46,928 nucleotides of DNA from CAZTCJ01 sp964612085. GTDB taxonomy: Bacteria; Pseudomonadota; Alphaproteobacteria; JAJFIK01. Every line of letters begins with the position of its first letter. Position 1 is the stretch's first letter. Positions 23,024 to 31,285 of the stretch are shown piece after piece. The position numbers were made by a program, and so were the translations under genes. The DNA is taken from positions 1 to 46,928 of the forward strand of contig CAZTCJ010000022.1 in the NCBI GenBank assembly GCA_964612085.1, given 5' to 3'. The notes beneath the pieces were generated by a model. That model did no database searches. It was not told where the DNA came from and saw nothing but the letters and a program-made list of their open reading frames with translations.

Positions 23024-24214
23024 TCACAAAGGCATATCGTAAAGGCCGAAAACGGCGGTGACCACCGATAGCACGATGGCGCCGATCACCACGCCGAGCC
23101 CCAGGGTCGCCAAAGGCGCAATCAACGCGGTGAAGCGCGCGGTCATGCGCGTCACATCCTCCGCGAACAGATCGGCTAAAGTCTCCAGGGCCTTGGCCAT
23201 GCCGCCGGTCTCCTCGCCCAGGGCTGTCAGTTCGGCGGCATCCGCCGTCATGCCCGGCGCGGTCCGCAACGCGCCGGAGACGGAGCGTCCGGCCCGGACC
23301 TCATCGGCGGCCCGCCGCCAGGCCTCGGCGATCTGTGGATGAGAGGCCGCGTCCGCGGCGTAGGGCAGGGCTTCGGCCAAAGGCACGCCGCCCTTGATCA
23401 GCAGGCTCAGCACCCGCGTGCTGCGTTCGCGGGCCAACGCGGTCCGGTACGGGCCGATCACCGGCAGTCTGGCGGCCCATGCCATCGCCCGCGCGACCAA
23501 ACGGTCCTTGCCCAGACGGAACATTGCCAGGCCCAACCCTAAGCCTGCCGCCAGCAGCGCCAGCGGTCCCCAGGTGGCCAGCGCCTTGCCGAATCCCATG
23601 AGCAAGGCGATGCCGAACGGCACGGGGCGGTTCATGGTCTCGAAAACGCCTTCAAAGCGCGGCAGCACAAAGGTCAGCAGGATGAGGACGGCGGCCGCCG
23701 CCACGCCCATGACCACCAGCGGATAGCTGAGCGCGGTCATGACCGAGCGGCGCAGAGCCAGATCGCGCGCCTGGGTCTCGGCCAGCGCCTTCAGAGCCTC
23801 ATTGAGCTGTCCCGCCCGTTCGCCCGCGCCGAGCAGGGCATGGGCGGCGGCACCAAGCCCCTGGCCGGTGCCGTCCAGGGCATCCCCCAGGCTCGATCCG
23901 GCGCGCACCTGACGGCTCAGCCTGTGGGCCAGCCTCTTGGCCGCTTTGTCCGTACTGCGCGCTTCCAGCAGTGACAGAGCGCGGTCGAGCGGCAGGCCCG
24001 CATCGATAAAGGCGTGCAGATCTCTCAAGAACCGCATGCGGACATCCGGTTTGAGAGTGTCTGTTTTCCAATGGTCCGTGGACGGTGCCGTGTGAAGCGG
24101 GAACAGGCCGCTGGCCTGCAACCGGGCGATGGCGTCGTCCGTGTTGAACGCGTCGACTTCGCCGGAGACGCGGGCGCCGTCCGCATCGAGCGCCTGATAG
24201 ACGAAGCGGCTCAC
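23024..24214 (-). CDS. gspF: T2SS inner-membrane platform protein GspF
   Basis: 396 residues, normal for GspF. Two copies of the T2SF domain: MRFLRDLHAFIDAGLPLDRAL and TRVLSLLIKGGVPLAEALPYA. Three membrane segments lie near VVMGVAAAAVLILLTFVLP, ATWGPLALLAAGLGLGLAMF and the C-terminal LGLGVVIGAIVLSVVTAVF. It ends in GLYDMPL, close to the family consensus. It assembles the pseudopilus with GspE. The start overlaps the end of gspE by four bases. Confidence 0.95.
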   Translation of the reverse strand: MSRFVYQALDADGARVSGEVDAFNTDDAIARLQASGLFPLHTAPSTDHWKTDTLKPDVRMRFLRDLHAFIDAGLPLDRALSLLEARSTDKAAKRLAHRLSRQVRAGSSLGDALDGTGQGLGAAAHALLGAGERAGQLNEALKALAETQARDLALRRSVMTALSYPLVVMGVAAAAVLILLTFVLPRFEGVFETMNRPVPFGIALLMGFGKALATWGPLALLAAGLGLGLAMFRLGKDRLVARAMAWAARLPVIGPYRTALARERSTRVLSLLIKGGVPLAEALPYAADAASHPQIAEAWRRAADEVRAGRSVSGALRTAPGMTADAAELTALGEETGGMAKALETLADLFAEDVTRMTARFTALIAPLATLGLGVVIGAIVLSVVTAVFGLYDMPL

Positions 24215-25881
24215 AGCTCCAGGCTCCCGGATGTGAGATCGGCCAGCGCCGTCTCCCCAGCGGCAACGCGCATCAGACCGTCCTGGTGGAGCAGCCGCAG
24301 CCCGCCCGCCCGGGCGGCCTGTTCGAGGCGGGAGGCGTCGAGACCGTCAGCAATCTGACCGCGCAAGGTGTCATCCACGATCAACAGCTCGCCGATGGGC
24401 AGGCGGCCCCGGTACCCGGTCTGTCCACAGGCGGCGCATCCAACTGGCACGCGCAGCCCTTCCGGGGGCGGATCGACGCCGTCGAACAGGGCCCGCGCGC
24501 TCTGGGGCACGGGCTGGGTTTGAGCGCACGCGCACAGCCGCCGCACGAGACGCTGGCTGAAAGCGCCGCGTAACGTGGCGGCCAGCAGATAAGGCTCGAT
24601 CCCCATATCGGTCAGGCGCGCCACCGACTCCACAGCGCCATTGGTGTGGACCGTCGCCAGCACCAGATGGCCGGTCAGGGCGGCCTGCACCGCGATCCGC
24701 GCGGTCTCCGCATCGCGGATCTCGCCGATCATGATGATGTCCGGATCGTGCCGCAGCACAGAACGCAGGACGCGGGCGAAATCGAGCCCGATCGTGGGCT
24801 GCACCTGGATCTGATTGGTGCCCGGAAGGTCGAACTCCACCGGATCCTCGACCGTGACGATCTTGCGCGCGCCGTCATCGGCTTGTCTTAACAGGGCGTA
24901 GAGCGTCGTGGTCTTGCCGCTGCCGGTAGGACCCGCCACCAGCACCAGCCCGTGACGCAGGCGCGCCAGATCCGCAAGCCCGTCCTGCAAATGCGGCGAA
25001 AACCCGAGATCGGTCAAAGAGTGGGCCTGGGCGCTTTTGTCGAGCACCCGCAGGACGACGCTTTCGCCGAACAGGGTCGGCAGAATGGAAACGCGCAGAT
25101 CGATCGCCTTTCCGCGCACGGAGAGGCGGCAGCGCCCGTCCTGGGGCAAGCGGCGCTCGGCCACGTCGAGCCGCGCCAGAACCTTGAGGCGGGCCGCCAG
25201 TTCCGGTGCGAGCTTGGCGTCCACATCCTGCCAGGCCGTCAGTGTGCCGTCGATCCGGCGGCGGATCACCGCCTTGTCCCGCTGAGGCTCGATATGAATG
25301 TCAGAGGCCCGGTCGCGCACCGCCGCCGCCACCAGATCGTCGACGAGACGGATCGCCGGTTCGTCCCGGCGAGCATCGGTGAGCCGCGCCGCATCGTCCC
25401 GGCCCCGCTCGGCGCCGCCCGTTTGCGCGGTGTGAGCCGTCTCGGCGAAATAGGCCTGGATCAGGCCACGGATGTCGGCGATGCCGGCGATCATCACCGC
25501 GTGCGGCGGCCCCAGGAGCCGTTCGAGCGCCGTGACCGGGAAGAGGTCGCTCGGGTCCGCGACGGCGAAGATCAGCGTGCCATCGAGCGCGGCGGGGACG
25601 ATGCCGTGCCGGTCCATGAATTCCCGCGTGACCGTGCCGCGCGCCGGATCCCAGATCCGGGCTTGGGCCGGATCGAGCACGGTGCAGCCGCTCCAGGCGG
25701 ACAGGCTGGCGGTCAAGGCGTCGTCGGCGCAGATCCCGAGCCGGCTCAAGACGGGCACCAGCCGGTCTCCGGTCTGCCGCGCCATCTCCTGGGCATGACG
25801 CAACTGCGCCGGGCTGCACAGCCCCTGGTCGAGCAGCATCCGCCCCAGATCGTTTTTCGCAGGCACCGCAAGCGCCGTCAT
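24211..25881 (-). CDS. gspE: T2SS assembly ATPase GspE
   Basis: 556 residues from ATG 25881 with GGAG before it; a TTG at 25893 is an alternative. The N-terminal domain (about 1-150) is of the GspE/PilB N type. The ATPase core has Walker A GPTGSGKTTTLYALL, the Asp box TVEDPVEFDLPGTNQIQV, Walker B DIIMIGEIRDAETA and the His box LTGHLVLATVHTN. The zinc region is unusual: the first pair is LCACAQ (C-x-C) rather than CxxC, while the second is CAACGQTGYRGR. It powers pseudopilus assembly. It is the first gene of the leftward gsp operon, divergent from the cytochrome gene at 26032. Confidence 0.95.
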   Translation of the reverse strand: MTALAVPAKNDLGRMLLDQGLCSPAQLRHAQEMARQTGDRLVPVLSRLGICADDALTASLSAWSGCTVLDPAQARIWDPARGTVTREFMDRHGIVPAALDGTLIFAVADPSDLFPVTALERLLGPPHAVMIAGIADIRGLIQAYFAETAHTAQTGGAERGRDDAARLTDARRDEPAIRLVDDLVAAAVRDRASDIHIEPQRDKAVIRRRIDGTLTAWQDVDAKLAPELAARLKVLARLDVAERRLPQDGRCRLSVRGKAIDLRVSILPTLFGESVVLRVLDKSAQAHSLTDLGFSPHLQDGLADLARLRHGLVLVAGPTGSGKTTTLYALLRQADDGARKIVTVEDPVEFDLPGTNQIQVQPTIGLDFARVLRSVLRHDPDIIMIGEIRDAETARIAVQAALTGHLVLATVHTNGAVESVARLTDMGIEPYLLAATLRGAFSQRLVRRLCACAQTQPVPQSARALFDGVDPPPEGLRVPVGCAACGQTGYRGRLPIGELLIVDDTLRGQIADGLDASRLEQAARAGGLRLLHQDGLMRVAAGETALADLTSGSLEL

Positions 25882-26031
25882 GGGGCGCTCCAACGGCGCG
25901 CGAAAGGGGTAGCGGCGCGGCGTCTCTGGAAAAAGAGTCTTAACTCAACAATCATGACGTGAAACTACGGTATGGTGAGACCAAAAGCGCTTGAGGCGCG
26001 GACGCCAATCGATCGACGGGAGAACGGGGCG
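25882..26031. promoter_or_regulatory. Divergent promoter region, gspE and c554-type cytochrome
   Basis: 150 bases between two divergent starts. They must hold promoters for the gsp operon (leftward) and the cytochrome (rightward). The AT-richest part is 25930-25975, with a TATGGT that could be a rightward -10 near 25970. No operator is clear. Confidence 0.4.
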
Positions 26032-27399
26032 ATGACAGGGCGCACCGGTATCGCGATTTTCATCACGAGTGTCTGGCTGGGGCTGTGCGGCGCGGTTGCG
26101 GCGCAGGAGGCGCCGCCCTTGCCGTTGCTCGATGACGCCGTGCATGTGGGCGTGGCCGGATGTTACGGCTCCACCTGTCACAGCCGCCAGACCGGCACCG
26201 GCCAGACCGTGCGCCAGAACGAAGTGATCACCTGGCAGGACGAGACCTCCGTCACCGGCGCCCATGCCCGCGCTTATAAGATCCTGCTGGAGCCCCGCTC
26301 CCAGGCGATGGCCCGCAATCTCGGCATCGGACCGGCGCACGAAGCGCGCGAATGCCTGGTCTGCCATGCGGATGCGGTGCCTGCGGACAAACGGGGCGAG
26401 CGCTTTCAGATCGCCGATGGGGTGGGCTGCGAGGCCTGTCACGGGGGCGCGGAAGACTGGCTGACCAGCCATTACGCCGGAGACGCGACCCATGCGGATA
26501 ATCTGGCGCGTGGCCTTTACCCTACGGACGATCCTTTGGCGCGGGCTGAGTTGTGCATTTCGTGTCACCTGGGCTCGGGCGTCGAACAGCAATTCGTCAC
26601 CCACCGGATCATGGGAGCGGGGCATCCGCGCCTGTCCTTTGAACTCGATCTGTTTACGGCCCTTCAGCGCCACCACGATGAAGACGCTGATTACGCGGAG
26701 CGCAAGGGTCTGTCCGATGCGGTCAAGGTCTGGGCCATCGGCCAGTCGGTGGCTTTGCGCCGCAGCCTCGATCTGTTGACCGATCCGCAAACGGGCCGCG
26801 ACGGTCTGTTCCCGGAACTGGTGTTTTTCGACTGCCACGCCTGTCACCGGCCGATTTCGGATGACCCGGCGGCCATGCCGTCCTGGCGGCCCAATCCGGG
26901 CCGGCCTTTGGGCCCCGGCATTCCGACGCTGAACGATTCGAACATCCTGATGCTGACGGCGGCGGCGAAAGCCATCGCGCCGGGGCTCGCCGATCAACTC
27001 GACCGGGAGGCCCGGACCATGCACGCGGCCGTGCTGCGCAATCCGTCCGCCCTGCAGCAGGCGGCGAAAGCCGTACAGGCCACGGCGGCGCGGCTGACGG
27101 ACCGGTTCGTCAATATCGATTTCACGCCCGATCAGACCCGCACGGTGCTGACGGCCATCGTCTCCGGCCCGCTGGAACGGCGCTACACGAACTATGCGGG
27201 GGCGGAGCAGGCGGTCATGGCCATCGACACGCTGGTCAACGCTCTGCTGAGCCAAGGCGCGATCCCGAACACCTCGGCGGACCGGCTGCTGGGGGCCATC
27301 GATGTGGCTTATGGCGCAACGAAAAGTCCGAATAGCTACAATCCTTCCCGGTTCAGGAACGCGCTGCAACGGATCGCCCAGGATCTGCGCGCTATTTAG
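26032..27399 (+). CDS. Multihaem cytochrome c, c554-like
   Basis: 455 residues from ATG 26032; the frame start at 25972 adds a non-signal leader. Signal peptide: IAIFITSVWLGLCGAVAAQEA. The first haem site is CYGSTCH (Cys44-His50), a CX4CH form, followed by four CxxCH sites: CLVCH, CEACH, CISCH and CHACH. The CxxxxCH start followed by GxxCxxCH resembles the cytochrome c554/c-prime family, which carries electrons or reduces N compounds in the periplasm. The last 180 residues have no haem site and are helical. It lies head to head with the gsp operon and tail to tail with the decaheme/LVIVD gene, three bases apart. Confidence 0.85.
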   Translation: MTGRTGIAIFITSVWLGLCGAVAAQEAPPLPLLDDAVHVGVAGCYGSTCHSRQTGTGQTVRQNEVITWQDETSVTGAHARAYKILLEPRSQAMARNLGIGPAHEARECLVCHADAVPADKRGERFQIADGVGCEACHGGAEDWLTSHYAGDATHADNLARGLYPTDDPLARAELCISCHLGSGVEQQFVTHRIMGAGHPRLSFELDLFTALQRHHDEDADYAERKGLSDAVKVWAIGQSVALRRSLDLLTDPQTGRDGLFPELVFFDCHACHRPISDDPAAMPSWRPNPGRPLGPGIPTLNDSNILMLTAAAKAIAPGLADQLDREARTMHAAVLRNPSALQQAAKAVQATAARLTDRFVNIDFTPDQTRTVLTAIVSGPLERRYTNYAGAEQAVMAIDTLVNALLSQGAIPNTSADRLLGAIDVAYGATKSPNSYNPSRFRNALQRIAQDLRAI

Positions 27400-27402
27400 G
27401 TC

Positions 27403-30400
27403 TTATCTTGCGGGCACCCAGTCAGACATGTCCGGCCGGTCGCTCACCCGGTAGGGCTTGCCGCTGGCATCCAGGAACAGCTCTTCCATTTCCGCCCGCG
27501 TGAAGGGGCGGGAGCCCAGCCGTCCGAACACGGCCATTTGGTGCCCGGTCTCGTCCACCGCCCTGTCCCGGTCGAGCCCTTTGGAGAGCGACAGGGCCGG
27601 CCACTTGGTCTGGCGCCAGGCGATCAGTTCCGGCCTCGGCTCCGGCGAGAAGCCATAGAAATTGGGCTGGCTCGACGGGCTTGTCAGTTGCAGGACTTTC
27701 AGCCCGCCCGGCCCGTCGGCCACATAAGCGAACAGCGAGGCGTTGGTGGTGCCGACGATCACATCGCGGGCATCCGTGATGCGGTTGTTCGCGGTGAAGA
27801 AGGAATGGAGCGTGGGCCGGTCCGCCCGCTCGATATCGACGATGGCGAGCCCCTGGTGGCGTGCGGCCACATAGGCGTAGGTGCGCGCCAGATAAAGCCG
27901 TTCCGCGTTCTCGAAGGGCACAAACGCGCCATCGACCTTCACCGGCGCATCGAGATCGGTGACGTCCACCACATGGAGACCGCTGGCATCGGTGACATAG
28001 AGATAGCGGAACTGAAGCGCGCTTGCCCGCATGTCGCGGAAGGGCAGCGTTGCAGCGATCCGGGGGCGGAGCGGTGTATCGAGATCGACCACCACCAGGC
28101 CGGTCTTGGCGGCGATATAGGCATAATGGCCCGCCAGCGTGATATGACGCGCGCCGTCGAGCCTGCCGTTTTCGTTCCAGGTCAGCGCGCGCTTGAGGAA
28201 ATTGTTGCGCGGTTCGCCATCGGCCAGGGTGTTCACATCCACCAGGATCAGGCCTTCCTCCGCATCCGTAATAACCGCGTAGTTATAGATGGGATGGAAC
28301 GGCTGTTCCTGATTGACCGTCTGCATGAACTCGGTATTGCGCGGCGGATGGACCGGCTGGTTCGTCGCCAGCGCCATGCAGGTGGCGTTCTTGGTACGGA
28401 CATGGGTGTCATGGCCGAAGCGGGAGAACGGCGCGGTGACGATCCGTTCGGACACGCCTTTATTGGCGATATTGGCCACATCATAGGCGCGGAACCCGCC
28501 CTTGCCTTCGGCCACGAAGAGATACTCCCCGCGTAACTGAAGACAGCCGACCTTGTCGCGGGTCTCCTGGGTGACATTGGCGATCTCTTCCAGCGCGCCG
28601 GTCTCGCCGGAAAGCCCGTTGTCGCGATCGAAGATCTGGCCCCGCGTCCAGTCGATCAGTTCCCGGTTGTTTTGCTCCACATGGGCCTTGTAATAGTCCG
28701 GATAGGCGTATTTCTGCAGATAGGAGCCGAACACGGCCTGGGGCTCGTCCCATTCGGTGACGCGCACGGCCTCCAGGCCTTCTTCCAGGCCGACCCAGGC
28801 ATGCATCCCCACGAAATTCACGAAATTCGTCCCCAGCAGGAGCAGTTGCGCCATGATGGCGTTGTTGTCGTTGTCTTCCGAGATATGACAGTCCGAGCAG
28901 GTTTTGGTCTCGGTTTTGCGCACCGTGTGCGGAAAGTGGGGTGCGAAGGCCTGGGAGGAATAGCCCGAGGCCGCGATGGGCGGCTGCTGTACATAGATCC
29001 GCTCCCGGTTCACATTGGTGGATGACAGCACAAGGGCCGAGGATGAGCGGATGGGGGCCACGATATTGTTCTTCGTGGTCTGATGTTTGCCGAGCTGGAA
29101 CATCTGATCCCGCGCCACCTGCGGATTGTAAGTGGCGTAGTTCCGCGTCAGCGCGCCATCATATTTATGGGTCTCAGTCTTCCAATTGGCCTCGATGGGC
29201 AGATGGCAGCCGCCGCAGGAGGTGGTCCAGGACAGATGGCAGGTGAAACAGGCCATCTCTTCGTCCTTGTGCGCCAGATCGGCGTCGTTGACGCCCGCGC
29301 CCCAGCGCTTGGCGGATCCCTTGGCCATCAGTTTGGCGCGCGCGGCTTTCGCGTTGAAACCCGGATGGGACCGGTCCACCGTGTCGCGCACCAGCGAGAT
29401 TTCCCATTCCAGATTGGGATCGAGCAGGGAGCGCTGCACCAGCACGCGGCGGCCGCCGCGCTCGATCCATTCGAAGCGACGCTTGCCGTCCGGATTGCGC
29501 AAGACGCTAAGATCGGTGCCGCCCGCCGGTGCGGCGGGTCCGGAGGTTCTCAATGTGGGATAGGCGCGGGCCGTGCCGTGGCAGTCCTTGCAGCCGATTT
29601 CCACCGCATTGGCCACTTCCCCGTGGATATAGCCCGTGCCGTGACTGTCTTGCGCGAAATGGCAATCGGCGCATTGCATGCCCACTTCCGCGTGGATCGA
29701 CATCATATGGACGGTCTTGCCCGGGTTGGTGCCCACATCGACGAATTTACCTTCGCCGCCCTTGCGCCATTTCTCCGGATCGTCCGGGCTGACGATATTA
29801 CCCTGCGCATCGAGCAGATTGCCCTTGCGGTCACGTTTCAGAATGGCGCGGAAATTCCAGCCATGGCCGTGATAATCGGCGAACTGGGTATCGGACAGTT
29901 CCGGGTTCAGATCGTAGACATTGCGGACGAAATCGAGATCGCCCCATTTGCCGCGCACGGCGGCCCCTTCCGGATTGCGGTCGAGGATTTTGCGCTGTTC
30001 TTCAATGCTCGGATATTTCTGCTCCTTGGGCCACATATGGGGTGCGTCGGATTCATAATCCCACATGGTGTAGCCGAGAAAGCTGTTCAAAAAGATGTTC
30101 GGCTGGTGCATATGGCAGTTCATGCACTGGGCTGTCGGGATCGCGCGGGTGAAGGCATGGCTGATCGGATGGCCGGATGTGTTCTTCGGAATCGTCGGAT
30201 CGGCGGTGGCGCTTTCGCCGTCCCGCCCGTACTTGGCGTAAGTCAAACTATGGCGCGGCTCCCGGTCATTGGCATAGACCACATGGCAGGACGCGCAGCC
30301 GCTGGAGCGGTAATCCCCCGGCTGATCGTTGGTGCCCATGAACCAGGTGAAGGGATCGTTGAGCCGGGTCTTGTGGATGTTCAGGACCGGGATGGCGGCG

Positions 30401-31284
30401 CGCAGCCCTGTGCCCGGCCCCCGGTTCGACTGGCGGATATCGGGCCGCCCGGGCTCTTCCAGCCGCTGGGTCAGGCCTGTGGCGTTGGGCAGGCCCACTT
30501 CCGCGAACTGGGTCAGGACGTTGCGCCCGCCCCGCTCGAACACCCGGAAGACATCCGCCGGAGGGATCACATGCCAGGTGGGCAGGGGATAAAGCTCCGG
30601 CAGCATGCCCTTGGCCTTTTGCGCCTCCGTCAGTGTGCCGGGGGAGGACAGTTTCGCGGGCTCGCCATTATGGGTGTAAGCCTCGCCGACGATATAGTTC
30701 TTATAGGGCAGGATGCCGTTGTTATAGGCCGCGCCGCCCCAGAGCATGGCGCCTGTGGCCATGATCGAGCGTTCCGCCGCCTCGATCACCCGCAGATGGC
30801 AAGCGCCGCAGGCCTGGCGCGCCACCCGGTAATCGGACGGGTTGACGAAGCGGATGAATTCCGGCGCTTCCTTGTTCAGGAGTGTATAAGAGCGTTTGGG
30901 ATTTTCGCTGTGCGGATAATGCCAGGTCTCCGGATAGCGCGGCAGCACATGGGCCTTGTCGCGCAAGGAGGCATAGATGGGATCTGATTTCGGCAGACCG
31001 TTGCGGGCGCGCACGGAGGCGTCGCCCCCATGGCAATCGGTGCAGCCCAGCACCACGCTTTGCAGCATATGCATGGTTGGTGCATCGGTCTTGGTGTGGC
31101 AGGTCAGGCAGCCCGCGCTTTTGGCATCCGCCTGCGCCTGGCTCTGGCTGCGGGGCGCGGGCGGCGTTTGTACGTAATCGATGTCGCGGGGTTTCTCGCC
31201 TTCCGCAGCAATGGCCGCCACGGCCCCCGCCATAACGAGGAGCGCGAGTGCGAGGGTTCGTTTTATGGCGCCGGTCATCCGCAT
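27403..31284 (-). CDS. Decaheme cytochrome c with C-terminal LVIVD propeller
   Basis: 1293 residues. A signal peptide (LALALLVMAGAVAAIAAEG) is followed by ten CxxCH sites spread over about 800 residues: CLTCH (59), CTDCH (81), CGACH, CASCH, CMNCH, CADCH, CKDCH, CFTCH, CGGCH and CSDCH. The last third is a series of LVIVD-type blades: GFRAYDVANI, GLILVDVNTL, GLVVVDLDTP, GLHVVDVTDL, GLAIVDIERA and GLKVLQLTS. Such propellers are known on bacterial surface or periplasmic proteins. It is the last gene of the four-gene operon and starts next to the barrel gene. The pairing with an outer-membrane barrel suggests a route for electrons across or onto the outer membrane. ATG 31284 has a weak ribosome site; ATG 31278 is possible. 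Confidence 0.9.
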   Translation of the reverse strand: MRMTGAIKRTLALALLVMAGAVAAIAAEGEKPRDIDYVQTPPAPRSQSQAQADAKSAGCLTCHTKTDAPTMHMLQSVVLGCTDCHGGDASVRARNGLPKSDPIYASLRDKAHVLPRYPETWHYPHSENPKRSYTLLNKEAPEFIRFVNPSDYRVARQACGACHLRVIEAAERSIMATGAMLWGGAAYNNGILPYKNYIVGEAYTHNGEPAKLSSPGTLTEAQKAKGMLPELYPLPTWHVIPPADVFRVFERGGRNVLTQFAEVGLPNATGLTQRLEEPGRPDIRQSNRGPGTGLRAAIPVLNIHKTRLNDPFTWFMGTNDQPGDYRSSGCASCHVVYANDREPRHSLTYAKYGRDGESATADPTIPKNTSGHPISHAFTRAIPTAQCMNCHMHQPNIFLNSFLGYTMWDYESDAPHMWPKEQKYPSIEEQRKILDRNPEGAAVRGKWGDLDFVRNVYDLNPELSDTQFADYHGHGWNFRAILKRDRKGNLLDAQGNIVSPDDPEKWRKGGEGKFVDVGTNPGKTVHMMSIHAEVGMQCADCHFAQDSHGTGYIHGEVANAVEIGCKDCHGTARAYPTLRTSGPAAPAGGTDLSVLRNPDGKRRFEWIERGGRRVLVQRSLLDPNLEWEISLVRDTVDRSHPGFNAKAARAKLMAKGSAKRWGAGVNDADLAHKDEEMACFTCHLSWTTSCGGCHLPIEANWKTETHKYDGALTRNYATYNPQVARDQMFQLGKHQTTKNNIVAPIRSSSALVLSSTNVNRERIYVQQPPIAASGYSSQAFAPHFPHTVRKTETKTCSDCHISEDNDNNAIMAQLLLLGTNFVNFVGMHAWVGLEEGLEAVRVTEWDEPQAVFGSYLQKYAYPDYYKAHVEQNNRELIDWTRGQIFDRDNGLSGETGALEEIANVTQETRDKVGCLQLRGEYLFVAEGKGGFRAYDVANIANKGVSERIVTAPFSRFGHDTHVRTKNATCMALATNQPVHPPRNTEFMQTVNQEQPFHPIYNYAVITDAEEGLILVDVNTLADGEPRNNFLKRALTWNENGRLDGARHITLAGHYAYIAAKTGLVVVDLDTPLRPRIAATLPFRDMRASALQFRYLYVTDASGLHVVDVTDLDAPVKVDGAFVPFENAERLYLARTYAYVAARHQGLAIVDIERADRPTLHSFFTANNRITDARDVIVGTTNASLFAYVADGPGGLKVLQLTSPSSQPNFYGFSPEPRPELIAWRQTKWPALSLSKGLDRDRAVDETGHQMAVFGRLGSRPFTRAEMEELFLDASGKPYRVSDRPDMSDWVPAR

Positions 31285-31285
31285 A

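Noticed and set aside
27560..27597. Inverted repeat GCCCTGTC/GACAGGGC coding PALSLSKG, like mobile REP-type repeats
   Set aside because: The frame reads smoothly through it into DRDRAVDETGHQ, which looks like a natural LVIVD-tail sequence. There is only one copy in the window, and the arms are short. Probably coding sequence by chance.
29083..30987. 634-codon plus-strand frame opposite the decaheme/LVIVD gene
   Set aside because: Antisense shadow. The minus strand has ten CxxCH sites and a signal peptide, while this frame has no domain.
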